This document shows positions 16,593 through 25,337 of a stretch of DNA of 64,000 nucleotides, piece after piece; positions within the stretch are counted from its first letter, which is position 1, and every line of letters starts with the position of its first letter. The DNA is from JADJSS01 sp964490845 (lineage in GTDB: Bacteria > Bacteroidota > Bacteroidia > Chitinophagales > JADIYW01), in assembly GCA_964490845.1 (NCBI GenBank), contig CAZBED010000002.1, forward strand, positions 124,001 to 188,000, given 5' to 3'. The notes beneath the pieces were generated by a model that saw only the letters and a program-made list of their open reading frames with translations, had not been told where the DNA came from and did no database searches. The translations under genes were made by a program, and so were the position numbers.

Positions 16593-16785
16593 CTCTGTAA
16601 AATTGATAGGCACGGTAACCTCTGAATAATCCATAGAGGATTAAAACGACACTGAAGGCCCGGGTCATATCTTTTGACAGAAAGCCTAATGCGGAGGGGT
16701 GAAAAATAAGCAGAATCCCGAGCAGAATGTAGCCGGCGGCAATAATGATACGAAGAATAAATCCGGGATTTTTTATAAATTCCAT
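16582..16785 (-). CDS. Small two-helix membrane protein
   Basis: The 67-residue protein has two predicted membrane helices (ILRIIIAAGYILLGILLIF, about 10-28, and AFSVVLILYGLFRGY, about 43-57) and a basic/acidic C-terminal tail. The gene lies between the tonB terminator and the PstS-like gene, and its stop overlaps the start of the latter. I do not recognise a named family. The conserved position behind TonB-ExbBD suggests a role in the same envelope process. The out-of-frame 74-residue reading over the same region is a shadow. Confidence 0.6.
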   Translation of the reverse strand: MEFIKNPGFILRIIIAAGYILLGILLIFHPSALGFLSKDMTRAFSVVLILYGLFRGYRAYQFYRDEE

Positions 16786-16796
16786 AGGCTAAAAAT

Positions 16797-16828
16797 AAAA
16801 AATCCCCAATCAATATCGGGGATTTTTT
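16797..16828 (-). terminator. Rho-independent terminator after tonB
   Basis: AAAAAATCCCC (16797-16807) pairs perfectly with GGGGATTTTTT (16818-16828) around a 10-base loop. It lies 17 bases after the tonB stop and 12 bases before the next ATG. It probably attenuates rather than isolates the downstream pair. Confidence 0.8.
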
Positions 16829-16844
16829 GTGAGAGGTGTTTTTA

Positions 16845-17663
16845 TTATTGCAATTTAAAGGTAACTGGCAGTGTGTAAAATACTTTTACCGGTTTTCCGC
16901 GCTGTGAGCCGGGAGTCCATTTTGGCATCGATTTGACAACGCGAATAGCTTCGTCGCCGCATCCGCCGCCAACTCCATCCTTTAAAATGGCTGGTTCACG
17001 AACGGTACCATCCGTGTCTACATAAAATTTCACGATTACCTTTCCTTCCAGTCCATTTTCGCGGGCCAGTGACGGGTAACGGATATTTTTTTGCAGGAAT
17101 TTCATTAGTTCAGGCACACCGCCCGGATAGGTTGGCATTACTTCGGCTCTGTCGAAAATTTCCGGTTCTTTCGGCTGCTCCGGCTCTGGGGCCTGTCCTG
17201 TTCCATTTCCGGATTCTTCGATGATAGCCTTGGCATTTTTATCACCTTCCTGTGTGGTAGTGGCGACTTGCGTTTCCTTAATCTCTTCTACCTTAGTCAA
17301 AGGCTGCTCTTCAGCCACTTTTTCATCCTCTTTCGCTATCATCTCTACGAACTTAATGGTAGGACGAACCGGCGGTGGAGGCGGCGGTGGAGGCGGTGTT
17401 TCCACCGGCGGTGGAGGCGGTGGCAGTTCCACATTGGTCATTTCCAATGACACTTCTTTTTCTTTTTTATTGGAGGTTAAGAAAGAAAAGATTTTGAACT
17501 GAGAGGATAATACGATGAACAAGAATGCGAGTAAAGCTATAGCAATACCACGCAGTTTATGTTTGTCTGAAATTTTCCTCAATTCATATGCGCCATAGGC
17601 CTTATTTCTTCCTTCGAAGATAATATCGTCCCAGGATGCATTTTTATAGTTTAAGTTTTCCAT
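16845..17663 (-). CDS. tonB: Energy transducer TonB
   Basis: The 272-residue protein has a cytoplasmic N-terminus with NKAYGAYELRK (about 20), one membrane helix near 41-58 and a long proline-rich periplasmic spacer (about 80-105). Its C-terminal TonB domain contains AEVMPTYPGGVPELMKFL (about 173-190) and GKVIVKFYVDTDGTV. It couples the inner-membrane ion gradient to outer-membrane TonB-dependent receptors. It is the last gene of the exbB-exbD-exbD-tonB operon and is followed by a terminator. Confidence 0.95.
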   Translation of the reverse strand: MENLNYKNASWDDIIFEGRNKAYGAYELRKISDKHKLRGIAIALLAFLFIVLSSQFKIFSFLTSNKKEKEVSLEMTNVELPPPPPPVETPPPPPPPPPVRPTIKFVEMIAKEDEKVAEEQPLTKVEEIKETQVATTTQEGDKNAKAIIEESGNGTGQAPEPEQPKEPEIFDRAEVMPTYPGGVPELMKFLQKNIRYPSLARENGLEGKVIVKFYVDTDGTVREPAILKDGVGGGCGDEAIRVVKSMPKWTPGSQRGKPVKVFYTLPVTFKLQ

Positions 17664-17714
17664 TTCGTATGCGTTGTTTTAATTTAACGAAAGAACGTCC
17701 GGTAAAATAGCTGC

Positions 17715-18281
17715 CTATTCCGCGGCAAAAGATTTTACATTTCCGCCATTAGCTATCGCTTCTTTTTCTATATCAGAAATATCCTGAATCGCATAAATCT
17801 TGGTTTTCGTGATATCTATTTCATCTAAAACGTCTACCATATTTTTATAGTTTGCGTCATCTGTTAATTTTACTAAAACGATTGTCTGCACATCTCCTTT
17901 CGGGTCTAAGCCATGCATAGAAGTTACTTTCTTGTGCTTGTTCAGGATAATCTGCCGAAGGCCTCCGGAAGAGTAATCGGTTGTTTTTAATCCTGCCACT
18001 TTAAGCCCTTCGTAATACCAGATCTTATCGTCTTTGTCGCAAATGATATTCAGTACTTTCGATTCTTTTACATCCTGTTTGGTTTCTTTATCTTTTTTAG
18101 GCATCGCCAGATCCATGGCTACCGGTTTGGATAAAGAAGTGGTAAGCATGAAAAAAGATATCAATAAAAATGCCAAGTCAACCATCGGGGTTAAATCGAC
18201 ACGGGTGGACAATTTTTTGGAACGTTTACCGCCGCCTTTCTTGCCATGCCCACCCCCTTGCGAGGTATCTATATCTGCCAT
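17715..18281 (-). CDS. exbD: Biopolymer transport protein ExbD (second copy)
   Basis: The 188-residue protein has a basic N-terminus (GGGKRSKKLSTRVDLTPMVD), a single membrane helix carrying the conserved Asp (LTPMVDLAFLLISFFML, about 30-46) and a periplasmic domain. It is part of the ExbB-ExbD motor that powers TonB. It follows another ExbD by 46 bases; paired exbD genes with different periplasmic domains are usual in Bacteroidota. Downstream tonB is 51 bases away. Confidence 0.92.
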   Translation of the reverse strand: MADIDTSQGGGHGKKGGGKRSKKLSTRVDLTPMVDLAFLLISFFMLTTSLSKPVAMDLAMPKKDKETKQDVKESKVLNIICDKDDKIWYYEGLKVAGLKTTDYSSGGLRQIILNKHKKVTSMHGLDPKGDVQTIVLVKLTDDANYKNMVDVLDEIDITKTKIYAIQDISDIEKEAIANGGNVKSFAAE

Positions 18282-18327
18282 GTTTTTTTATTTTAGGTGG
18301 AATTCCTTCGGAACTTCCATTAAAAAA

Positions 18328-18957
18328 TTAATCATTGTTGCCTTCCAGAGAGGTGATGATATTAAAGCTGTACACATCTTTTTCGCGCAATACTTCAATG
18401 ATGCGTTGTACGGCTTTAATATTGGATGTTTTATCTCCCTTGATGGCAAATTTTAATTTATTTATATCATCTTCGGCATAGGCATAACGTGATGCCATTA
18501 TCCATTCGCCCAATTGGTTATCTGTAGAATCTTTCGGTATTCCCGGAAATTTGAAATCCTGCAGTTGTTCGGGTTTCAGTCCCACTACCTGAGGCAGGGC
18601 CTGAATGGGAACACCTATGATTTCGAGGTTGGCGAATTGCATTTTCTGCGCAGGTGTCATTGCCGCCACATTAGGATATTTATCTCCGTATTTGGCGATG
18701 ATTTTATCTAAAATCTCCGTTCTGCGTTTTGGTATATTGATACCCAGATATGCTTTTCCCTCTTTATCTACTGAAATGGTGAGGATGTCATCCGTTGCAT
18801 TCTTTTCCGCTCTGGAGGTCGGAATGTCAATCGGAACCAATTGTGTAGGGCGGAATTTTGCCGTTAAGATGAAAAAGGTAAGTAACAGGAACGCCACGTC
18901 ACACATGGCGGTCATATCTACTATGGTACTTTTACGAGGTACTTTAATTTTTGGCAT
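18328..18957 (-). CDS. exbD: Biopolymer transport protein ExbD (first copy)
   Basis: The 209-residue protein starts PKIKVPRKSTIVDMTAMCDV, with the conserved Asp at the start of the membrane helix (CDVAFLLLTFFILTA, about 18-32) and a periplasmic domain longer than that of the second ExbD. It has an insertion around 95-150 (MTPAQKMQFANLEII, KPEQLQDFKFPGIP) that is typical of the larger Bacteroidota ExbD. It sits 25 bases after exbB and forms the motor complex with it. Confidence 0.92.
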   Translation of the reverse strand: MPKIKVPRKSTIVDMTAMCDVAFLLLTFFILTAKFRPTQLVPIDIPTSRAEKNATDDILTISVDKEGKAYLGINIPKRRTEILDKIIAKYGDKYPNVAAMTPAQKMQFANLEIIGVPIQALPQVVGLKPEQLQDFKFPGIPKDSTDNQLGEWIMASRYAYAEDDINKLKFAIKGDKTSNIKAVQRIIEVLREKDVYSFNIITSLEGNND

Positions 18958-18982
18958 ATTCCGTACTTTAGAATTCTAGATA

Positions 18983-19795
18983 TTAATGTTTTCTGGAAGC
19001 AAAAGATTGGGATAAGCTGTATCCGATTTCATCGATGCCATAAGTCAACTTATCAATTTTACTGGTGAATAAGTTATACATGATGATGGAGATAGCGGAT
19101 GTAAAGATACCCAATGCGGTGTTAATCAAGGCTTCAGAAATACCGGATGCCAATGCAGCAGGGTCAGGAGAACCGGATGTTGCTAATGCCGCAAAGGCTT
19201 TAATCATACCGATTACCGTACCTAAAAGTGCGATTAATGTACCAACCGAAGCAATAGTTGCTAAAATAGGCAGGTTTTGCTCTAAAGAAGGTAACTCTAA
19301 TGCGGTAGATTCTTCCACTTCCTGCTGAATAGCTAAAACTTTTTTCTCGCCTTCCAGTTCGGTATTTTTTTCCATTTCCGCGTATTTGTGCAAACCAGCC
19401 TGAACCACATTCGCAACAGAGCCTTTTTGTTTGTCGCACTCAGCGATGGCGCCGGAAATGTCGTTAGCGGCTAATTTTGATTTTACATTTTGTAAGAATG
19501 CTTCCAGGTTTCCTGTTCCGGCAGCTTTGCCGATGGTCAGGTATCTTTCGATAGAGAAAGTAATCACTACAATGAACATCGTCATCAGGAAAGGAACGAT
19601 AACGCCGCCTTTGTAGATGATACCCATGTAATCGCCCGGTTTAGGTTCTTTTCGTAAAGAATCTTTGAAATGTGATAAATCACCGAATACCAGGTGGAAT
19701 ATCAACTCGGATACAATTAACGCCACGATGATAACTACGATGGGAGGTAGTTTAAATCCGCCTTTTGCGGTTTTTGCTGTTTGTCCTTGAGCCAT
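18983..19795 (-). CDS. exbB: MotA/TolQ/ExbB proton channel family protein
   Basis: The ATG at 19795 gives 270 residues; a TTG 9 bases upstream adds three. Membrane helices lie near 18-38, 62-80, 178-200 and 215-240. The conserved channel segment LPILATIASVGTLIALLGTV (about 170-190) and AFAALATSGSPDPAALASGI (about 198-217) are typical of ExbB/TolQ. It forms the pentameric stator of the TonB motor. It is the first gene of the operon, and a perfect 17-bp palindrome lies 53 bases upstream. Confidence 0.94.
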   Translation of the reverse strand: MAQGQTAKTAKGGFKLPPIVVIIVALIVSELIFHLVFGDLSHFKDSLRKEPKPGDYMGIIYKGGVIVPFLMTMFIVVITFSIERYLTIGKAAGTGNLEAFLQNVKSKLAANDISGAIAECDKQKGSVANVVQAGLHKYAEMEKNTELEGEKKVLAIQQEVEESTALELPSLEQNLPILATIASVGTLIALLGTVIGMIKAFAALATSGSPDPAALASGISEALINTALGIFTSAISIIMYNLFTSKIDKLTYGIDEIGYSLSQSFASRKH

Positions 19796-19847
19796 GATTG
19801 TCAATTTAAGTTTAAAATGATGTTGATTTAATGTTTGATGAAGCCGT

Positions 19848-19864
19848 AAAAATAGACTATTTTT
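19848..19864. promoter_or_regulatory. Perfect 17-bp palindrome upstream of the exbB-tonB operon
   Basis: AAAAATAG A CTATTTTT is a perfect inverted repeat with one central base. Its TAGACTA core is shared with the palindromes at 3169-3177 and 3211-3219. It overlaps a minus-strand TATTTTTA (19847-19854) that could serve as the exbB -7 element. A repressor site is inferred. Confidence 0.5.
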
Positions 19865-20131
19865 TGATTTATTGTATGAGTTCCAACGAAAAATTAGCGT
19901 TTTTATGATGCGGGTGTGGCATGAATCGGAATTCCTTCACATAAGTTACACAAAACCGGATTGGATTAACAGCTAATAACATTTTTGATGAATTCTATAA
20001 GAAAGGATGTTACTATCCGATACAGACAGAATGTGACACCATCAATAAATACTCGCATTTTGGTACTTCGGGTACAAACAGGCGCCAAAAGTTCTGAAAA
20101 AATGCGCAAAAAAACAGCAAAAAAGACTTTC
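19865..20131. other. Non-coding gap between exbB and the Fic gene
   Basis: With the palindrome region just before it, this forms a gap of about 335 bases without a supportable gene. Short open frames exist on both strands (about 60-76 codons). They overlap each other or the Fic gene and look like no known family. No tRNA, terminator hairpin or repeat is evident. Confidence 0.5.
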
Positions 20132-21211
20132 TTAGCCTTCCTTTTCAACTGCCTTTGTTACATAAACAGTTCCTTTGTTTTTACCGATGCTTTCTATGAA
20201 ATTTTCTTGCCTTAAGTACAATAAGTCTTTTTTCAGGGTATTGGGTGAAATATCTTTAAAGTGGGAGTCCAGATCATTTAGCTTTACAGGTTGATTTCCT
20301 GTTATGAAATCTAAGACACTTTTCTGACGGTCATTCAAATAGCCGCCTTTTGATTGATAGGCTTTATATTTTGCTTCCAATTTCTGGATTAATTCTGTTA
20401 AACATTGCAAAAAGAAAACAGTCCAGACTTCTATCTTTTCACTTGGTGTATTTCTGTTCTTTTGTCCACTCATCAATGCTTCATAATATTCCTTCTTGTG
20501 TTTTTCTATGATGCTTTCAAAAGAGACATATTGTATAAATGGATAACCAGACTTTAAGAGCAAAAGTGTAGTGAGTAATCTTGATAATCTCCCGTTGCCA
20601 TCCTGAAATGGATGCGTTGACAAAAACTCATATACAAACGTGCTTATAATTAACAGCGGGTGAATGTCTTGCTTTTGCAACTGTTCGTTCGTCCAGTCTA
20701 CCAAATTGTACATTTCAGTTGCTGTAAGATGTGGCTCGGCAGTGTTAAAGATAACCCGTTGGGAGCCATCAGGATAATTAGCGACTACCTTATTGGATAA
20801 GGTCTTATAGCTGCCTTTATGATGGTTGTCCTTACTGCTGTGTTTAAGCAATATATTATGCAGGTTCTTAATGGCATTTTCAGAAATATCCATGCCCACA
20901 TAATTCTCAAAAATGATTTCCAGTGCTTCATAATACCCAAACACTTCTTGTTCATCTCTTGTCTTAAGTTTAGATATCTTGATATCTTTTAGCAGATTTT
21001 TAATTTCCTCATCGGTCATTAAAACACCTTCGATACGTGTTGAAGATCCAATACTTTCTACAGTAGCTATCTTCTTCAGCTCCCTTAAATATCTATTGCT
21101 TTGCAGTTCAACAGTAGTCCATTTTCCTTTAAACTCATCAATAGTACTAATGAGTTTAAGGATTTGTTGTTGGGTTTTAAAGTCCGTTTGGAGTTTATTA
21201 AGAATATCCAT
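20132..21211 (-). CDS. Fic-family protein (probable AMP transferase) with C-terminal winged helix
   Basis: The ATG at 21211 gives 359 residues; 15 codons upstream are open but lie over the repeat and promoter. An N-terminal inhibitory helix motif (SSTRIEG, about 40-46, fitting (S/T)xxxE(G/N)) precedes the Fic core HPFQDGNGRLSR (catalytic His200). The C-terminal 75 residues (VLDFITGNQPVKLNDL onward) look like a winged helix-turn-helix. This is the class II layout, in which the inhibitory helix blocks ATP until relieved. Two identical 15-mers flank the promoter, so autoregulation through the C-terminal domain is likely. It ranks as a solitary Fic; no antitoxin gene is adjacent. Confidence 0.9.
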   Translation of the reverse strand: MDILNKLQTDFKTQQQILKLISTIDEFKGKWTTVELQSNRYLRELKKIATVESIGSSTRIEGVLMTDEEIKNLLKDIKISKLKTRDEQEVFGYYEALEIIFENYVGMDISENAIKNLHNILLKHSSKDNHHKGSYKTLSNKVVANYPDGSQRVIFNTAEPHLTATEMYNLVDWTNEQLQKQDIHPLLIISTFVYEFLSTHPFQDGNGRLSRLLTTLLLLKSGYPFIQYVSFESIIEKHKKEYYEALMSGQKNRNTPSEKIEVWTVFFLQCLTELIQKLEAKYKAYQSKGGYLNDRQKSVLDFITGNQPVKLNDLDSHFKDISPNTLKKDLLYLRQENFIESIGKNKGTVYVTKAVEKEG

Positions 21212-21215
21212 TTTG

Positions 21216-21273
21216 TATCTATATTGTATCCATAAACAATACTGTAAAGATAGCAAAATATCTATATTGTATC
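21216..21273 (-). promoter_or_regulatory. Fic promoter flanked by two identical 15-bp repeats
   Basis: TATCTATATTGTATC occurs at 21216-21230 (5 bases before the ATG at 21211) and again at 21259-21273. Between them the minus strand reads TATCTTTA (21245-21252), close to the TAnnTTTG -7 element. A third degenerate copy continues to about 21287. Direct repeats around a promoter suggest operator sites. Confidence 0.55.
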
Positions 21274-21292
21274 TGTATTTTATCTATAAAAG

Positions 21293-22672
21293 TTACTTTC
21301 CGATACAGAACTTTCCAAAAATGGTAGCAAGTATATCTTTATCTACATCAATGTCACCGGTGATGTTTCCTAAATAACGCAGGGCGGTTTTAATATCCTG
21401 AGATATTAAATCGGTTGGAATATGTTGCTGCAGTTTTTCAATTACACGTTCAATGGCCTGATGGGCGTTGTTCAACGCTTCCATATGGCGAATATTGGTA
21501 ATGATGACATCCTGTTTGTCTTGTTTCAACGAGTGGACATATTCCACCAGCTCCTTTTTCAGGACATCTAAACGGTAATGTTCCTTGGCGGAAATGGTGA
21601 TATCCGTTTCTCTTTTCGGGATGGCATCCACATTTCCCTGAAGGTCAATTTTATTGATAACGGTCACGATCTTTATCGAGGGGTTCTTTTGTAGGATGGA
21701 TGCCTCTAATGCTAAAACATCTTCGTATTGATTCGCCTGCTGATAATCCAGTACATGAATGACAATATTCGCTTGGGCGATTTTTTCCATACTGCGCTGA
21801 ATGCCTATTCTTTCGATTTCATCCTTGGCTTCCCGTATTCCCGCCGTGTCTATGAAACGAAACAGATAACCATCTATGGTAATGGTTTCTTCTATCGTGT
21901 CGCGGGTAGTGCCGGCAATAGAACTCACAATGGCGCGCTCCTCATTCAATAATGCATTCAGCAAAGTGGACTTGCCGGCATTGGGCATGCCGATAATTGC
22001 CACGGGAATCCCATTTTTAATGGCATTGCCATATCTGAAACTTTGTTGCAGTTGTCTGATTTCTTCCTGTATATGGTGGAGCAGTTCAAACAATTTGGTT
22101 CGGTCGGCGAACTCTACATCTTCTTCCCCGAAGTCCAGCTCCAATTCAATTAAGGCAGTAAAATCGACCAAATCTGCCCTTAATTCTTTCAGTTTATGAG
22201 AAATGCCACCCCGCATCTGCTGCATCGCAATCTTGTGGGAAGCCTGGGAATCGGAGGCGATAATATCCGCCACCGCTTCGGCTTGTGATAAGTCAAACCG
22301 TCCGTTCAGGAAAGCACGCATCGTAAATTCACCCGCACGTGCGGCACGTGCACCGCTGTTGAGCAGGGCTTCCATGATCTTCTGCTGTATATAAGGAGAG
22401 CCGTGACAAGAAATTTCCACCACATTCTCTTTAGTGTAGGAATGCGGGGCGAAAAACAAACTAACCAGCACTTCATCCAGCACTTCCTGCTGAAATACCA
22501 GTTTGCCTAAATGGATGGTATGAGACGGCTGTTGAAGCAGGTTCTTACCCACAAAAAGCATATTCGTTATTGCTACGGCATCCGTTCCGGACAAACGAAT
22601 CACACCAATAGCCCCTACGCCGGGTGGAGTAGAAAGCGCAACTATAGTGTCCGAAAAATCATTCTTAGGCAT
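21293..22672 (-). CDS. mnmE: tRNA uridine-5-carboxymethylaminomethyl synthesis GTPase MnmE
   Basis: The 459-residue protein has the N-terminal tetrahydrofolate-binding domain (DTIVALSTPPGVGAIGVIR), a helical domain, and an inserted G domain: G1 GMPNAGKSTLLNALL (about 228), G3 DTAGIR (about 275) and G4 NKID (about 345). It ends with the diagnostic CIGK. With MnmG it makes the cmnm5 modification of wobble uridine in tRNAs. Length and motifs are normal. It reads away from the polymer locus and is unrelated to it. Confidence 0.97.
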   Translation of the reverse strand: MPKNDFSDTIVALSTPPGVGAIGVIRLSGTDAVAITNMLFVGKNLLQQPSHTIHLGKLVFQQEVLDEVLVSLFFAPHSYTKENVVEISCHGSPYIQQKIMEALLNSGARAARAGEFTMRAFLNGRFDLSQAEAVADIIASDSQASHKIAMQQMRGGISHKLKELRADLVDFTALIELELDFGEEDVEFADRTKLFELLHHIQEEIRQLQQSFRYGNAIKNGIPVAIIGMPNAGKSTLLNALLNEERAIVSSIAGTTRDTIEETITIDGYLFRFIDTAGIREAKDEIERIGIQRSMEKIAQANIVIHVLDYQQANQYEDVLALEASILQKNPSIKIVTVINKIDLQGNVDAIPKRETDITISAKEHYRLDVLKKELVEYVHSLKQDKQDVIITNIRHMEALNNAHQAIERVIEKLQQHIPTDLISQDIKTALRYLGNITGDIDVDKDILATIFGKFCIGK

Positions 22673-22855
22673 AATATCAGCTTAATTGGCGGATAGAAAA
22701 CATGTAAACGGTTCATAAAACAGCTAAATTAACGGAAATCAGCGGAATTTTAATTTAAAGGCGTAGAATGTGAGGACGGGATAATCATAACATAATTTAG
22801 GAAAACCGGGATTCCATTAAACTCAAAAATCTTATATTATTCCCACATTCTTTAT

Positions 22856-22863
22856 TACCTTTG
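22856..22863 (+). promoter_or_regulatory. -7 promoter element of the export/polyketide operon
   Basis: TACCTTTG matches TAnnTTTG exactly, 22-29 bases before the ATG at 22885. It is the only good promoter element seen in the 212-base divergent gap with mnmE. All genes to 35607 follow with gaps of at most 37 bases. Confidence 0.5.
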
Positions 22864-22884
22864 CCAATTCAACAACCCACCAGA

Positions 22885-25329
22885 ATGAAAAAATTAGTTG
22901 CGCTGTGTTTTCTAATATTCTCAGTATTTGTAATTTATGCTCAAAGTTTCGGTAATTTTTCCGGTGCACTAACCGGAAGCGGCGTAACCGCTGCGGCTGC
23001 CGGTGCCGCCAAGCAAATGCAGTCTTTAAATGCGGGAAATCCTGCGGCTGCCTCTAACTTATCCCAGTTACAGTTATTAGGTTTAGACCCTACGGCTATC
23101 CAGAAATATGTGAAAGCAAAGGCAGACGAAGGTAAAAAGGACGATGCAAGTGCTAATCCGATAGAAGATGTGTTGAAAACCGTACTGGAAATGAAAGCCA
23201 AACAGGATGGTATGCAGGAATTAATGGATAAAATGCAACAATCCGCCGAGGCGAACAATAATGTAAAACCGAACGAAATCTTCGGCCATGACTTTTTTGG
23301 TTCCGGAAAACTGGCCTTATTTGAAAAGTCTTCCGATTCCAAGGCGCCGGACTCCTATATATTGGGTGTGGATGATGAAATCAGCATCGCGGTATGGGGA
23401 TATGCCGATTACAACAACAAGTTTAAGGTGAGCGAAGACGGGTATATTCAGATTCCTGAATTTGGAAGGATTTATGTGAAGGGTTTGACCTTTGGCGCTG
23501 TAAAAGCACAAATCGGAAAGAGGCTGGCGACTTTTATCAATACCGCTAATACAAAATATGAGATTACCTTAAACTACTCCAGAACCATAGATGTAAATAT
23601 TGTTGGGGAAGTAAAAACGCCCGGAACCTACCAGATTCCTGCCATCAACTCCATTTATAATGCCATTAACGCCGCCAATGGAATTACGGATATAGGTAGC
23701 GTTAGGGATATACAGGTACGGCGTGACGGAAAGACAATTAAGCGGTTTGACCTGTATGAGTTCCTGTTTAATCCGTTGTTGCAAGAAAATTTCTTTCTCC
23801 AGAAGGGAGACTTTATCTATGTGTCTACTCAAAGCAAACTGGTAAAAATATCGGGTTCGGTCAGAAGGCCTGCAAAATATGAGCTATTAAGGAATGAAAA
23901 CCTGAATGAGATTATCCGTTTCGCAGGAGGCTTAGCTCCCGATGCGTACATCAAATCCGTTCAGGTGACGAGAACCAACAAAGACAAATCACAAATCATC
24001 GATGTCAACTACGAAGATTTATTGGGCATAAATTCCAATTTTGAATTGCTGGATGGAGATGTTGTTTCCATTTCATCCATTCCGGGCGGAATTGAAAACT
24101 TCATTAATATCACCGGGCCTGTAAGGTATCCGGGAAAGTATGAGCTGAAGGAAGGATACAGAATATCAGATGTGATAAAAGGTGCGGGCGGGATAAAGAT
24201 TGAAACTTATCTGGATCGTGCCTATGTCAAGAGAAGATTGGATAATGATACGTATGTCAATCAGAAATTTTCTCTGAAAGAAATCCTGCTGGATGAAAAT
24301 TCTGCCGAGAACCTATTGCTCAAAAAAGCCGATCAGATACAATTGTTTTCCAATGAAGAGTTTGTCGAACGGTTTAAAGTCAGTATTGATGGTTCCGTAT
24401 TAAAGCCTACCATCATGGATTTTACGGAAGGAATGACACTGAATGATTTATTGTTTTATGCGGGGGGATTGAAAAAGGAAGCCGCCAACTCCAAGATTGA
24501 AGTTTCTCGGGTAATGAATATCAGTAACAAAGATTCAGTCCAGAATTTTACCCCTCAAAGAGTTGTAATAAAGACCGTCAAGATTGGCAACAACCTTGAA
24601 ATGGATGATGCTTCCAAAGCATTCGTATTGGCCCCGATGGATAAAGTGTACGTACGCAAAATGTATGGTTTTGAAGAACAGATGAATGTGACGATAAAGG
24701 GGGAAGTGAAATTTCCGGGCATCTATCCTATCCTGGATAAAAACGAAACGGTGCTGGACCTCATAGAGCGAGCTGGTGGTTTGACACCCTATGCATATAT
24801 TCAGGGGGCTAAACTAACCCGGCCGGACAATCAGCTGCAGACCACCATTTTTGAATTGAAAGATGCCTTTAAAGATCCTAAATCAAGAGCTAATATGATT
24901 CTAAAGAACGGGGACTTAATTGAAATAAGTACCGTGAATCAATTGGTCAGTATCCGGGGAGGCGCCGTTAAATATCCAGATTTGGATACCACAGAAACGG
25001 TGAATGGAAAATTTGTACCGGGAAAAAGCGCACGTTGGTACATCAAGCATTACGCCGGCGGATTTAAGAAAGGAGCGTTGAAAAAATCCACGATGGTCAT
25101 CTATCCTAACAGAAAAGTAGATTACACCCGGTCTGTGATGGGGATTAAAAATTATCCAACAGTTGACAATGAAGGTGCACTGATTACCGTGGACATGAAG
25201 AAGAAAACACCTAAGCCGCCGAAAGGGCCGGAATCTGCATTAAACTGGAATATCGTATTGCCAAGTATCATTGCGGCAGTAACGTCCATAGCAACTACCT
25301 TGACATTAATTTTTGTATTGAAAAAGTAA
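22885..25329 (+). CDS. Polysaccharide export protein, Wza-like with multiple SLBB domains
   Basis: The ATG at 22885 gives 814 residues with a signal peptide (MKKLVALCFLIFSVFVIYAQ). After a coiled Ala-rich region comes the polysaccharide export (Poly_export) domain starting YILGVDDEISIAVWGYADY (about 154), then repeated SLBB domains: IVGEVKTPGTYQIP, ISGSVRRPAKYEL, ITGPVRYPGKYEL, IKGEVKFPGIYPI. It ends with a membrane helix (IIAAVTSIATTLTLIFVLKK). Such proteins form the outer-membrane/periplasmic channel for capsule or exopolysaccharide. It is the first gene of an operon that continues into the Wzz-like gene and the polyketide synthases. Confidence 0.92.
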   Translation: MKKLVALCFLIFSVFVIYAQSFGNFSGALTGSGVTAAAAGAAKQMQSLNAGNPAAASNLSQLQLLGLDPTAIQKYVKAKADEGKKDDASANPIEDVLKTVLEMKAKQDGMQELMDKMQQSAEANNNVKPNEIFGHDFFGSGKLALFEKSSDSKAPDSYILGVDDEISIAVWGYADYNNKFKVSEDGYIQIPEFGRIYVKGLTFGAVKAQIGKRLATFINTANTKYEITLNYSRTIDVNIVGEVKTPGTYQIPAINSIYNAINAANGITDIGSVRDIQVRRDGKTIKRFDLYEFLFNPLLQENFFLQKGDFIYVSTQSKLVKISGSVRRPAKYELLRNENLNEIIRFAGGLAPDAYIKSVQVTRTNKDKSQIIDVNYEDLLGINSNFELLDGDVVSISSIPGGIENFINITGPVRYPGKYELKEGYRISDVIKGAGGIKIETYLDRAYVKRRLDNDTYVNQKFSLKEILLDENSAENLLLKKADQIQLFSNEEFVERFKVSIDGSVLKPTIMDFTEGMTLNDLLFYAGGLKKEAANSKIEVSRVMNISNKDSVQNFTPQRVVIKTVKIGNNLEMDDASKAFVLAPMDKVYVRKMYGFEEQMNVTIKGEVKFPGIYPILDKNETVLDLIERAGGLTPYAYIQGAKLTRPDNQLQTTIFELKDAFKDPKSRANMILKNGDLIEISTVNQLVSIRGGAVKYPDLDTTETVNGKFVPGKSARWYIKHYAGGFKKGALKKSTMVIYPNRKVDYTRSVMGIKNYPTVDNEGALITVDMKKKTPKPPKGPESALNWNIVLPSIIAAVTSIATTLTLIFVLKK

Positions 25330-25337
25330 ATACGTTC

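Noticed and set aside
16589..16813. 74-codon frame overlapping the small membrane protein
   Set aside because: The other frame has two clean membrane helices, a good ATG and an ATGAAGAATAA coupling to the next gene; this one has neither.
17221..17502. Glycine-rich open frame on the plus strand over tonB
   Set aside because: It is the antisense of the proline-rich TonB spacer; proline codons read backwards give glycine runs.
19966..20215. Small open frames on both strands between exbB and fic
   Set aside because: They overlap each other and the fic gene, have no recognisable domain and no promoter element.
20132..21211. Toxin-antitoxin operon around fic
   Set aside because: No small antitoxin gene is adjacent; the inhibitory motif is within the Fic protein itself.
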